Below are positions 7,794 to 16,665 of a stretch of 64,000 nucleotides of DNA, piece after piece. Both the position numbers and the translations under genes were made by a program. The DNA comes from Occallatibacter savannae (lineage in GTDB: Bacteria; Acidobacteriota; Terriglobia; Terriglobales; Acidobacteriaceae): the NCBI RefSeq assembly GCF_003131205.1, contig NZ_QFFY01000007.1:186001-250000 (forward strand), in the 5' to 3' direction. Under the pieces are notes generated by a model. The model had not been told where the DNA came from. It made no database searches and saw only the letters and a program-made list of their open reading frames with translations. Every line of letters starts with the position of its first letter. Positions within the stretch are counted from its first letter, which is position 1.

Positions 7794-8216
7794 TCATCGT
7801 GACCTGCCTTTGCGAGGCTTCGGAGCCCGCGCTTTGAAGGCCCCGGCCCTGGTCTTCTTTGCTCGCTTGACTCCCGGTGTCTTGCTCGCCGACTCAGCAA
7901 GCTTCATCCGGTCCAGGTGACGCTCGAGCGCATCGATGTGGCGTCCCCAAAACCGGCGGTAATCTTCTATCCAGTTCGCCGCCTCTTTGAGAGGCGACGC
8001 GTTCAGCCGGCACGGTCGCCACTGCGCCTCGCGCCCGCGCGCGATCAGACCAGCCCGCTCCAGCACTTTCAGGTGTTTCGAGACAGCAGGCATCGTCATC
8101 GCGAATGGCTCTGCTAGTTCCGACACCGAGGTTTCGCCTTGCATGAGGCGACCCAGAATGGCTCGCCGCGTCGGGTCGGCAAGAGCGGCAAAGGTAGTGC
8201 TGAGATGATCCTGCAT
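7794..8216 (-). CDS. ArsR-family winged-helix transcriptional regulator
   Basis: A 140-residue repressor-type protein. The winged helix spans residues 5-80: ALADPTRRAILGRLMQGE, then the recognition helix MTMPAVSKHLKVLERAGLI and the wing GREAQWRPCRL. The metal-binding ELCVCDL motif of true ArsR is replaced by TSVSELAEPF, so it is the metal-independent kind that accompanies SRPBCC genes. The last ~30 residues are an unusual Lys/Arg/Ala/Pro-rich tail that may add non-specific DNA binding. It is first in the operon, with a promoter and an inverted repeat directly upstream that suggest autoregulation. Confidence 0.92.
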   Translation of the reverse strand: MQDHLSTTFAALADPTRRAILGRLMQGETSVSELAEPFAMTMPAVSKHLKVLERAGLIARGREAQWRPCRLNASPLKEAANWIEDYRRFWGRHIDALERHLDRMKLAESASKTPGVKRAKKTRAGAFKARAPKPRKGRSR

Positions 8217-8235
8217 TTTGGTAATTTTACTTTCT

Positions 8236-8247
8236 GGTTATTTAACC
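8236..8247 (-). promoter_or_regulatory. Candidate ArsR operator (inverted repeat)
   Basis: GGTTA-tt-TAACC lies 20 bp upstream of the arsR start codon and just downstream of the predicted transcription start. Size and position suit a winged-helix dimer. Function is inferred from position only. Confidence 0.55.
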
Positions 8248-8256
8248 GATTGGATT

Positions 8257-8286
8257 AATTTAGGCGCGAACACATCCGCATGTCAA
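8257..8286 (-). promoter_or_regulatory. Sigma-70-type promoter of the arsR operon
   Basis: Read on the minus strand: a perfect TTGACA (8281-8286), an 18-bp spacer, then TAAATT (8257-8262). The predicted start of transcription is near 8250, which places the inverted repeat at 8236-8247 at about +3 to +15. Confidence 0.65.
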
Positions 8287-8323
8287 GGCTTTTCGAGACC
8301 CAGGCGTTGTGGATTGTTTTCAG

Positions 8324-9748
8324 CTAGCGGTGCCCGCTGCGGCTCAGGGCAACCTTCGCCGCACGGTAGCCGCACATGCCGTGAACACCACCGCCCGGAG
8401 GCGTCGATGAGGAGCACAGAAACAGGTTGGCCGCGCTGGTTTCGTACGTGAGCGCGCTCGGGCGCAGAAGAAACTGCTTCATCGTCATCGCACCGCCGCT
8501 GATGTCGCCCCCGATCAGGTTCGCGTCCATACGTTCGAGAATCGCGGGCGTCGAGACATACCGGGTCATAATGCAGTCGCGAAATCCGGGCGCGAAACGC
8601 TCGATCTGCGCTTCAATGCGATCCGTCATATCAACGGTCGAGCCATTCGGCACATGGCAGTAGGCCCACAGTGTATGCTTGCCTTCCGGCGCGCGCGTCG
8701 CATCGAACAGCGACGGCTGAGCCGCGAGAACAAATGGCCGATCTGGACATCGGCCTTCGCCCACCAGTCGCTCTGACTCGGCAATCTCTTCCAGCGTTCC
8801 ACCGAGATGCAGAGTAATGGCGCGGCGGCATTCGCGTGCACGCCACGGAACAGGGCGCGATAGCGCGTAATCAATCTTGAAGGCTCCGGGACCTCGTTTG
8901 AAGCGCGTCATCAATTCTCTGAATCCCGGCGTAAGACATTCACCCGCGATATCGACAAGCTGCCGCGGCGATGTATCAAACAACGTGAGACATTCAGGCG
9001 AGTTCCACGCGCGAAAAGCAGCAGCATCGATCCGTACCCCGGTGTAAAGTTTTCCCCCGAGGCCCTCGAACACACCCTGCAACGCCCGCGTGATTGACTG
9101 CGAGCCGCCGCGCGGAATCGGCCAGCCAGCTTTGGGAGTGACAGCGGCGAAAACGAGAGCAATTGCGGAAGTGAGTACGTCATCAAGACTGAGGAACGAG
9201 TGAGCTGCGAGTCCGGCAAAAAGAGCGCGAGTCCTTGGCGATCTGAAATGGCGTGTAGCGAGGCGCCGTGCAGGCTGGAAGGCGGCGGCACCGAAGCGGG
9301 CCATCAGCCAGGGATGACGCGGAATGCGAATAGCAGGTCCGAGTGCCTCCTGCGCGAAGTTGTCCCAGTTGTCAACCAGATCTTGGATGAGGCCGCGCCA
9401 GGCCTTTGCGTCTGGCCCCAGTTCCCTGTCCTGATCAGCGAGTTCCCGATGAAGCAGAACGGCTGACCCATCGTCCAGCGGATGCGCGAGCGGGAAGTCT
9501 CCGTGAATCCACTCCAGACCGTGTTCGGCAAGCGGCAGTGTGTCAAAGAAGGGCGAAGCCGCGGCCATCGGATGCACAGCCGAACCGAAGTCATGCATGA
9601 AACCGGGAAGGGTGAGTGGAAGCGTCCGCGCTCCTCCTCCGGCTATGTTCTTGGCTTCGAACACTTCAACGGCGACGCCTGCCTGTGCGAGCGCTATGGC
9701 CGCCGAAAGGCCATTAGGTCCGGAACCGATAATGCGTGCGCGCCTCAT
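8324..9748 (-). CDS. FAD-dependent phytoene desaturase-like oxidoreductase (PYROXD2/CrtI type)
   Basis: A 474-residue flavoprotein. The N-terminal dinucleotide-binding motif is GSGPNGLSAAIALAQAG (residues 8-24) followed by the Glu-ending strand VEVFEA, as in CrtI-like amine oxidase-superfamily enzymes. The C-terminal FAD closure is FLCSSSTPPGGGVHGMCGYRAA. No carotenoid biosynthesis gene is nearby, so a carotene substrate is not supported; many bacterial members are of unknown function. It lies 56 bp after the lipase maturation factor gene on the same strand and probably shares its transcript. Length is slightly under the ~510-530 typical of PYROXD2. Confidence 0.82.
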   Translation of the reverse strand: MRRARIIGSGPNGLSAAIALAQAGVAVEVFEAKNIAGGGARTLPLTLPGFMHDFGSAVHPMAAASPFFDTLPLAEHGLEWIHGDFPLAHPLDDGSAVLLHRELADQDRELGPDAKAWRGLIQDLVDNWDNFAQEALGPAIRIPRHPWLMARFGAAAFQPARRLATRHFRSPRTRALFAGLAAHSFLSLDDVLTSAIALVFAAVTPKAGWPIPRGGSQSITRALQGVFEGLGGKLYTGVRIDAAAFRAWNSPECLTLFDTSPRQLVDIAGECLTPGFRELMTRFKRGPGAFKIDYALSRPVPWRARECRRAITLHLGGTLEEIAESERLVGEGRCPDRPFVLAAQPSLFDATRAPEGKHTLWAYCHVPNGSTVDMTDRIEAQIERFAPGFRDCIMTRYVSTPAILERMDANLIGGDISGGAMTMKQFLLRPSALTYETSAANLFLCSSSTPPGGGVHGMCGYRAAKVALSRSGHR

Positions 9749-9804
9749 GAGTTCATTCTTCCAGATGTGCGACCTGATGGAGCAGGTGTTTCGAGCATAC
9801 GAAA

Positions 9805-11523
9805 TCAGTTATGAACCGGGAGATCCTCGGGCAGCTGAACAATGGCGGGTTGCCCCTCCGGAGTTCTGGTGAGTTCAGGCGCGTACATGCCAAGCAGTTC
9901 GCGTCGCCACCAGTTCCCCGTTGCCCGTCTCTCCTCGCGTGACGTGAACCAGTATTGCCACAGGATAGCCCGGATGTAACGAGGCGGCGATTGCGGAAAC
10001 GGGTTGATGCGGAATAGGCCAACGACATCCGGGTCGTTGTCGAGCAGACGCTCCTCGGTGATCGGCACGATCTCATTCTGACGCCAGTCGCCCAGCGACG
10101 CGAACCAGAGATTCCAGTCAAAACGCGGCTGATAAGGTGCAAAGATGCGCGGAGCTTCGTTCAGCATCTGTGGCTTGTACCGGAAGAAATATGGTTTCCA
10201 ATTCTGACCGTCATCAGAGCCCTGAAATTCAATCTCGTAGCGACCATTGGTCATCACCGCGAAAAGGCCATACTGGTTTGCAATGCGGAATGGTTCGAGC
10301 AGGGCGATAGGCTTGGTAGGCAGAGGCAAACTGCGAAATGGAATCATGATCAGCTCTGCCGTAGTGTTGTAGCAGATCCACGTGAGCATGACGACTGAGA
10401 TGGCGAACCCCGCAGCGCGCAAAGGACGATGCATTCTGGATCCCGTCGCCCGAGTGCCAGCCCCTGTCAGCGACTCCGACTCATCCCGGACCCCGGATTC
10501 ATCAGCCGCAAGTCTTGCCGATGATGCAAGCGACTGGCTGAACCGCACAAAACCGACACCGAGTCTCGACTCGCTGAGTTTGGAAATGAAACGCTGAACA
10601 ATGCCATCATCGAGTAGTAGAAAGCCCAGCGAGAGAACAAGGTAGTTGAGAAATGTGTAATTGGCGGTCAGGATAACGCCGATCTCCCACGGCGTCACGA
10701 TAAAGAAGCACACGATACGAAACCGTCGCGGCAAGAACAGCATCCAGACCAGGCCGAGTTCGAGGATCAGCGTGCCCGCCGCGCTCGCCGCGTGAAACCG
10801 ATGCGGCAGGTGCTGCGTGTACCAGCCGATCCACGTTGGCAGCGGGCCTGTCTCGTAATAGTGGTCCATCGCCGTGAGTGTGCGCCATTGGCGATCCCCG
10901 CTGACAATCTTGACCAGCCCCGATTCGAAGTAGATGCGGAACCACTCCCACTGGAGAAGAAATATGCTCGCACGTGACGGCGGCGAAGCCTCCCCAAGTC
11001 TAGGGCGAAGCCCGCGCGGCGAAAAGAATAGAGCAATGAATCCAGCTTCGAGCAGCATCCCATCAGACTGATAGTTGGAGAAGTCTTGCGCCGCAGAGAC
11101 GAACGAGAGAAAGCAGACGAAGCAGATGAAGAAGTTTAGGCGCGGCCACAGATTGGCGAAGGCGGCAATGGAGGCAAGCAGACCGATCCAGGTCACGACC
11201 ATCAGTGCGTCCGAATCGGACGAGATCCAGAAGAGCGTCGGCGCGAACCAATACTTCACCACTGGATATGCTCGAGCTACCGCAGGCAGGTAGTCGTGCG
11301 CAGGCAGAATGCCTTCCGGCCCGATGAGACCCTTAATCTGAAACAGCAGCGAGTAGAAGGCTGAGAAGTAGATGGCAGCAAGCGCTCGCAAGAAGATCCA
11401 GCGCGGCGCCAGTCGCCCCGGCGCACCATACGTCGAGTCGAATAGCGAGCGAACTATGTTCCGAGAATTTCGACTGCGGTCATCGTGGCCCGTCGGAATG
11501 AACTCGAAGGCTCGATCAGGCAT
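9805..11523 (-). CDS. Lipase maturation factor (LMF) family membrane protein
   Basis: A 572-residue polytopic membrane protein. An N-terminal membrane domain with about six to eight hydrophobic segments carries LMF-family landmarks: FQIKGLIGPEGILP, WEWFRIYFESGLVKI, and TAMDHYYETGPLPTWIGWY-type sequence around residues 215-235. The C-terminal ~170 residues form the family's soluble domain (GRYEIEFQGSDDGQNW, FRYKP, WLF-like DWNLWFASLG). In vertebrates LMF1 is needed for lipase folding in the ER; the bacterial role is unknown. A polar, Ser/Arg-rich linker (about 330-370) separates the halves. Start ATG at 11523; the CrtI-like gene follows. Confidence 0.87.
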   Translation of the reverse strand: MPDRAFEFIPTGHDDRSRNSRNIVRSLFDSTYGAPGRLAPRWIFLRALAAIYFSAFYSLLFQIKGLIGPEGILPAHDYLPAVARAYPVVKYWFAPTLFWISSDSDALMVVTWIGLLASIAAFANLWPRLNFFICFVCFLSFVSAAQDFSNYQSDGMLLEAGFIALFFSPRGLRPRLGEASPPSRASIFLLQWEWFRIYFESGLVKIVSGDRQWRTLTAMDHYYETGPLPTWIGWYTQHLPHRFHAASAAGTLILELGLVWMLFLPRRFRIVCFFIVTPWEIGVILTANYTFLNYLVLSLGFLLLDDGIVQRFISKLSESRLGVGFVRFSQSLASSARLAADESGVRDESESLTGAGTRATGSRMHRPLRAAGFAISVVMLTWICYNTTAELIMIPFRSLPLPTKPIALLEPFRIANQYGLFAVMTNGRYEIEFQGSDDGQNWKPYFFRYKPQMLNEAPRIFAPYQPRFDWNLWFASLGDWRQNEIVPITEERLLDNDPDVVGLFRINPFPQSPPRYIRAILWQYWFTSREERRATGNWWRRELLGMYAPELTRTPEGQPAIVQLPEDLPVHN

Positions 11524-11553
11524 AAAAAAGGATAGCCGCCTATCGCGCGGGCG

Positions 11554-12177
11554 TCATACTTTGGGTTGCGCCCGACCCTGCCACAAGCGAGTCAGCGGTC
11601 CACCGGAGCCGTGTAACGGATCCGACGAAGGAAACGGAAGATCGCGCATGCGATCGCGTTCAGCTTGCGACGGAGCGCTGCGGCAGATATCCCACGACTG
11701 CAGGGGAGGGTAAGCGCCCACGACAAGGAAGTCGGCCGAGGCCTGCACGCGGCAGTGGCCTGTACCGGCCGGCAGCACAACAACATCCCCGCCGTTTAAA
11801 GTGAGTTCGTGACCTCCCGGACCGCCGAGGATGACGTGCGCGCTGCCCGCAGCTATCCCGAGAACTTCATGTGCAGTCGAGTGATAGTGATGAAAGTCGT
11901 AGATCCCATTACGCCACTGTGGAGGCCACCCGTTCCGAAGAAACCTCTGTTCGAACCTTGCCGCCGGATCGGAGCCGGAGAGATCGAGTGCGCTTCGATA
12001 GAGAATTACTGGAAGCCGATCGTTGTTCGGGACCCAGGCGTTGCGAGAGAGTTGGATAACTTCGGCGTCCTCCAAGCGGGAATTCGCCGGCAAAGCTTTG
12101 GAAGCGGACAACCCTGCTGCGGCTAGCAATGTTGTGAACTGCCTTCGGTCCACGAGCAATCGACTTTCTTCCGGCAC
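11554..12177 (-). CDS. Cupin-domain protein with Tat-type signal (YjlB-like)
   Basis: A 207-residue protein. The GTG at 12177 is chosen because GGAGG lies 10 nt upstream; a longer frame to 12321 lacks support. The N-terminus has DRRQFTTLLAAAGLSASKA, fitting a twin-arginine signal, so the protein is probably exported folded. The cupin metal site is YHSTAHEVLGIAAG (motif 1, His residues and Glu) and GGDVVVLPAGTGHCRV (motif 2). The pattern resembles B. subtilis YjlB, a cupin of unknown activity that lacks the Tat signal. The gene stands 30 bp beyond the LMF gene start on the same strand, so it may head that transcript. Confidence 0.78.
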   Translation of the reverse strand: MPEESRLLVDRRQFTTLLAAAGLSASKALPANSRLEDAEVIQLSRNAWVPNNDRLPVILYRSALDLSGSDPAARFEQRFLRNGWPPQWRNGIYDFHHYHSTAHEVLGIAAGSAHVILGGPGGHELTLNGGDVVVLPAGTGHCRVQASADFLVVGAYPPLQSWDICRSAPSQAERDRMRDLPFPSSDPLHGSGGPLTRLWQGRAQPKV

Positions 12178-12509
12178 GATGCTGAGCCCTCCGGTGCGAG
12201 AGGAGAATTTCAACGCTGGTGGGATGCTCGGGCGCGGAGAAAGTTTGGTTTCACAAATCTGATCGCACAGCGGTCTCCAAGTATGCGAAGGAGGCGGTGC
12301 GACGGCACAATACCTCCCCAAAACTTTCTAGCTTCTACTTACAAATTCAGATGGTGAGACAAAAGACCCTCTCGCTCAGAACGACCACACGTACAGGTTC
12401 TCTCCAGCCCCTTTTTCATCCGGGTTGCTTGTGGGTACGTAATCGCACCTATCGCAAAGACTTATCTCCTCAGGTTCGAGCACACGCAAAAACCCTCTAG
12501 TAAAGCGAT

Positions 12510-12539
12510 TTGACAGGCGTTTTCTGCGTGGTTTATTAC
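12510..12539 (+). promoter_or_regulatory. Predicted sigma-70 promoter for the first Oar-like gene
   Basis: TTGACA (12510-12515), an 18-bp spacer, then TATTAC (12534-12539). It would start transcription near 12546 and leave a leader of about 200 nt before the ATG at 12745. The rest of the spacer 12178-12509 shows no gene. Confidence 0.45.
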
Positions 12540-12744
12540 AATTCTGCAAGCTTCGAAAGTCGGGCCACAAAACGGGTCCGCACACTTTCACTTGGAGTCG
12601 GATTCGTAGTTTTCACTCTCTAATCCCCTTCCCGCACAAGTCCATAGATTGTCTCCATGTCTGAGCTTCCAGCAGACGTACGAGCCCATTTGTGCGCGGA
12701 ACGGAGATGCTGTCATTCAACATTCATCCGCAGTTGAGGTCCAG

Positions 12745-15700
12745 ATGATTATCCGCAGTATTCGAGCCAGCATGCGTATTCTTGCGTGTGCGTTCACAGC
12801 CATCATGCTTATCTATACCGCCGGGGCGCAGACTACGACCGCTACGCTCGGCGGCGTCGTAACAGACCCGACCGGCGCGGTGATTCCAAACGCGACGGTG
12901 CTCTTGAAGAACGAAGCTACCGGTGACACTCGCACATCCGTTTCAAATGGAGCGGGCGTCTTTTCGTTCTCCGCCGTCCCCACCGGGAATTACGACGTGA
13001 CGATCACGGCGCAGGGATTCCAGCAGTTCCAGCAGAAGGCGATTCATCTCGACCCGGGTGATCAGCGCAATGTCCGCGGAATCGCCATGATGCCGGGCGC
13101 CGCAAGTCAGACCGTCGAAGTCACGTCCGCTGAAAGCACCATCAGCCAGGATTCCGGTGAACAGAGCGCATTGATCTCATCCCAGGAGATCGAGCATCTG
13201 TCGGTTGAAGGCCGCGATGTCACCGAACTCCTGAAGATTCTGCCCGGCTTCGCCATCTCCAACGGCGGAAGCGGCAACGTTGATAACCGCCAGTATGATC
13301 CGGCGCAGGTCAATCCCGGCGGCGCTCTTGGCCAGTACGCGGCAAACGGCACTCCGGCCAATGGCCAGGCCCTCCTCTCAGATGGCATGGACATCACCGA
13401 CCCCGGCAATATGAACGGCGCCATGCAGAACGTGAACTACGAGCAGGTTGCCGAAGTGAAGGTACAGACCTCCAGCTTCACCGCCGATCAGGCGCACGGC
13501 CCCATCGTGATCAACACGGTTGGAAAATCCGGTGGCGATAAGTTCCACGGCAATCTGTACACATTTGCACGCACCACGCAGCTCAACTCCACCGACTGGC
13601 TCGCAGGCTACAGCGGCCAGGGCAAACCGCCAGACCGCTACGTCTATCCCGGCTTTACGTTCGGCGGCCCCGTGCTCATTCCGAAAACCGGCTTCAATAA
13701 GAACAAGAAGCTCACCTTCTTTGTCGGTGCCGAAGATTACGCGCAGCGCAACACCTACGCATACGGCAGCGCTTCCGGCGCAACGCTCACCGCGCTCGTT
13801 CCAACTGCAGGAATGCGCAACGGCGATTTCAGCCAGGCGCAAATTCAGCAGTACCTTGGACCTGCCTACGGAATCGATCCGAACGGTGGAGCCTGCACTT
13901 ACAACGGTTCAAGCTCCGGATACATCCCTGACGCCAACATCTGCCGCGTGCCGCAGACTGCGCCGAACGGCACTGCACTTGCGAACGGAAACATTGCACC
14001 CTATCTGGATCCGCTGGGCAAAGTCGTGATGAACGAAATGCCGCTGCCCAACACCCAGAGCAACGGCACGTACAACTGGATCACCACCAACCTCGTCAAC
14101 AACAACCTTTGGCAGGCAAAGGGCCGCGTGGACTTCGCCATCAGCGACAAAGACAAGCTGTTCGCAACGTATTCCACGGAGCAGGGCCTGTCCTACGTCC
14201 CGCAGAATGAGTACTACTCTGCCCGCGGCAACCTCGGCGGCATCAACGTCCCCGGAGGCGGCCTGACCAGCAAGTACGGCTCACACGTTGCAAGCCTGAA
14301 CTACACGCACATCTTCAGCCCGTCTCTAACAAACGAGTTCTTCGCGGGCGGCGGCTACGTCGACACCAACTTCCTTCCCAAGACTCCCTCCGCGCTCAAC
14401 AACAACCCATACCAGGGCGTATTCCAGAACGGCAGCCACGTTCAGCCCACACTTGAAGACTATGGCAATGACGGCCTGCCCCTCCTGCGTACGCCGGACG
14501 CGACCTATGGTGGCATCTTCGCGAAGAAGCAGATCCGCATCGCTGGCGACAATGTGACCAAGGTTCTCGGACAGCACACGCTCCGCACCGGCCTCTTCTA
14601 CCAGTGGGACAGCAATCCGCAGGTTGCGCCTTTCATCAACACCAACGGCACCATCAACCAGTACTACAACCCAGAGACTTTCACCGACCCGGTTGCCGGA
14701 ACCATCCACTCCACAGGTCCCGTGGGCAGCGGAAACGGCGGCAACTACCTCGCCAACTTCGCTGAAGGCATCGTCTTCCAGTACAACCAGACCAACATCA
14801 TGCCGGAACCGAACCTGTACTTCTGGAATCTCTCCGGGTACGTTCAAGACCACTGGCGCGTCAGCCCCCGTTTGAGCCTCGATTACGGCGTACGCATGGA
14901 GCACATCACGCCCTGGAGCGATTCGCACGGCGTCGGCATTGCCACGTTCTCACCGGCAGATTACGATGCCGGTGCCAACCCGTCTTTGCCTGGTGTTCAA
15001 TGGCACGGAACCAACAGTTCCGTCCCGATGGCGGGCAGACCCACACGATGGGCCTTCATCGAGCCTCGCGTCGGATTCGCACTTGACCTTTACGGAAACG
15101 GCAACAGCATGCTGCGCGGAGGCTTCGGTATCTATCGCACGCATGACGCGTACAACGACTCGTCGAACCAGAGCCAGACAGTGATCGGATCGCGTACCTA
15201 CACCGTGAACGGGCCGGTGCTTCTCTCGTCGATCTCATCCTTCCAGTCGAAAGTAAACACCGCTGCAGGCTTCACGCCCGACACCAGCGTGTACGCATTC
15301 GATCGAACCGATGACGAAGAGCCGCGAGTCCGCACCTACAACCTGTCCCTCGATCAGAAGCTGCCCTACAACACGCTGATGGAAATCTCCTACGTGGGGA
15401 ACACCAGCGACAAGTTGATCAACGACGGCTCGACACAGAACACAACTCTCGACGACCTGAACGCGCTACCGGTGGGTTCGCTGTTCAGACCTCAGCCCGG
15501 CACGCGTCCCGACACCGCGGGCAGCGCCGGCACCATCTACCCCGTATTTGGCCCGGCCTCTGGTGGAAACAACGTAAGCGTAAGTTCGCTCGACCAGGCC
15601 CACATCGACAGCTTCAAGCGGTTCCCGCTGTACAACCACGTTTACGTTCCTCATCACAACGCGTACTCCAACTACAACGGCCTCCAGGTCGGCATTACGC

Positions 15701-16557
15701 GCCAGACCGGCAAGGCTACTTACAACGTCAACTACACATGGTCCAAGGCGCTGGGCATCATGGGCATCGGCGGTTCGTCCACCTACAGCTACCCCGCCGA
15801 TCCGTTCGACTATCGCAACGACTACACCTACATGCCGTTCGATCGCTCGCACATTTTCAACGCAGCGTGGTCCTACGACTTCGGCAACATTGTCAAGAAG
15901 AGGTTCGTCGGCGGAGTGACAAATGGCTGGCAGCTTTCCGGCGTCGTGCAGTTCCAGAGTGGCCCGAATCTTCCTTCCACAGTCAATTCCAACTTCGGGC
16001 TCAGCGGATCGATCGCTGTCCCTGCAGGAGCCGTCGCATCAGTCAACGGCGCGAACACCAGCACCTGCGCAACGACCTCCGGAACCGGAACTTGCACGCT
16101 GTCGATCAGCAACACCAACATCCTCGGTACGCCGGATGTGAATCTGCAGCCGCGCGTCATTGCAAATCCGGCGGCTCACTACGGTCCGCATCAGTACATC
16201 AACGGAAATGCGTTCACGCTGCCTGCGCTGGGAACGAACGGCGCATACCGCTACGGACACGTGACCGGTCCAGCGTTCTTTGATACGGATCTGACCGCAG
16301 CCAAGACCTTCCGCATCAGCGACCGCAACAACGTTCAGTTCCGACTGGCAGCGTTCAACTTCATCAATCATGCAAACAACAGCTTCACATCCGTGAACAC
16401 CCAGAACTACACGATGAACTTCAGCCAGAACTCGGGTAGCACAGACGTGAACCAGGCATTGCAGGCTGCCAGTGCAGCAGCAAATCCGCAATTCGGCTAT
16501 GCTCCGCTGAAAGAGGGTCGCCGCATCGTGGAGCTTGGCCTGCGGTACAACTTCTAA
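12745..16557 (+). CDS. Oar-like TonB-dependent outer-membrane transporter 1
   Basis: A 1270-residue outer-membrane protein of the Oar / TonB-dependent receptor type expanded in Acidobacteriota. The ATG at 12745 has TGAGGT close upstream and is followed by a signal peptide (to about residue 29, ending TAGAQ). Residues 30-125 form a carboxypeptidase-regulatory-like domain (GGVVTDPTGAVIPNATV). A plug domain follows (DGMDITDPGNMNGAM, then VNYEQVAEVKV). The long barrel ends in RYNF, with the C-terminal Phe expected for outer-membrane insertion. Such proteins probably import oligosaccharides or other large substrates, but nothing nearby fixes the substrate. A strong terminator follows. Confidence 0.9.
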   Translation: MIIRSIRASMRILACAFTAIMLIYTAGAQTTTATLGGVVTDPTGAVIPNATVLLKNEATGDTRTSVSNGAGVFSFSAVPTGNYDVTITAQGFQQFQQKAIHLDPGDQRNVRGIAMMPGAASQTVEVTSAESTISQDSGEQSALISSQEIEHLSVEGRDVTELLKILPGFAISNGGSGNVDNRQYDPAQVNPGGALGQYAANGTPANGQALLSDGMDITDPGNMNGAMQNVNYEQVAEVKVQTSSFTADQAHGPIVINTVGKSGGDKFHGNLYTFARTTQLNSTDWLAGYSGQGKPPDRYVYPGFTFGGPVLIPKTGFNKNKKLTFFVGAEDYAQRNTYAYGSASGATLTALVPTAGMRNGDFSQAQIQQYLGPAYGIDPNGGACTYNGSSSGYIPDANICRVPQTAPNGTALANGNIAPYLDPLGKVVMNEMPLPNTQSNGTYNWITTNLVNNNLWQAKGRVDFAISDKDKLFATYSTEQGLSYVPQNEYYSARGNLGGINVPGGGLTSKYGSHVASLNYTHIFSPSLTNEFFAGGGYVDTNFLPKTPSALNNNPYQGVFQNGSHVQPTLEDYGNDGLPLLRTPDATYGGIFAKKQIRIAGDNVTKVLGQHTLRTGLFYQWDSNPQVAPFINTNGTINQYYNPETFTDPVAGTIHSTGPVGSGNGGNYLANFAEGIVFQYNQTNIMPEPNLYFWNLSGYVQDHWRVSPRLSLDYGVRMEHITPWSDSHGVGIATFSPADYDAGANPSLPGVQWHGTNSSVPMAGRPTRWAFIEPRVGFALDLYGNGNSMLRGGFGIYRTHDAYNDSSNQSQTVIGSRTYTVNGPVLLSSISSFQSKVNTAAGFTPDTSVYAFDRTDDEEPRVRTYNLSLDQKLPYNTLMEISYVGNTSDKLINDGSTQNTTLDDLNALPVGSLFRPQPGTRPDTAGSAGTIYPVFGPASGGNNVSVSSLDQAHIDSFKRFPLYNHVYVPHHNAYSNYNGLQVGITRQTGKATYNVNYTWSKALGIMGIGGSSTYSYPADPFDYRNDYTYMPFDRSHIFNAAWSYDFGNIVKKRFVGGVTNGWQLSGVVQFQSGPNLPSTVNSNFGLSGSIAVPAGAVASVNGANTSTCATTSGTGTCTLSISNTNILGTPDVNLQPRVIANPAAHYGPHQYINGNAFTLPALGTNGAYRYGHVTGPAFFDTDLTAAKTFRISDRNNVQFRLAAFNFINHANNSFTSVNTQNYTMNFSQNSGSTDVNQALQAASAAANPQFGYAPLKEGRRIVELGLRYNF

Positions 16558-16587
16558 CTCCATTCCGTAACCTGGGTTGGTCATGGA

Positions 16588-16641
16588 CTCCCCATCCCGA
16601 ACCGATCGAATTCGATCCGTTTCGAGATGGGGAGCTTTTTT
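16588..16641 (+). terminator. Intrinsic terminator with 47-bp near-perfect palindrome
   Basis: CTCCCCATC (16588-16596) pairs with GATGGGGAG (16626-16634), the interior is itself almost palindromic around gatcgaattcgatc, and a T6 run follows (16636-16641). It terminates the plus-strand Oar gene just before the convergent Oar gene's stop at 16666. The opposite strand lacks a T-tract. Confidence 0.85.
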
Positions 16642-16665
16642 GTCTCGCAGTTGCCGTTGAACAGA

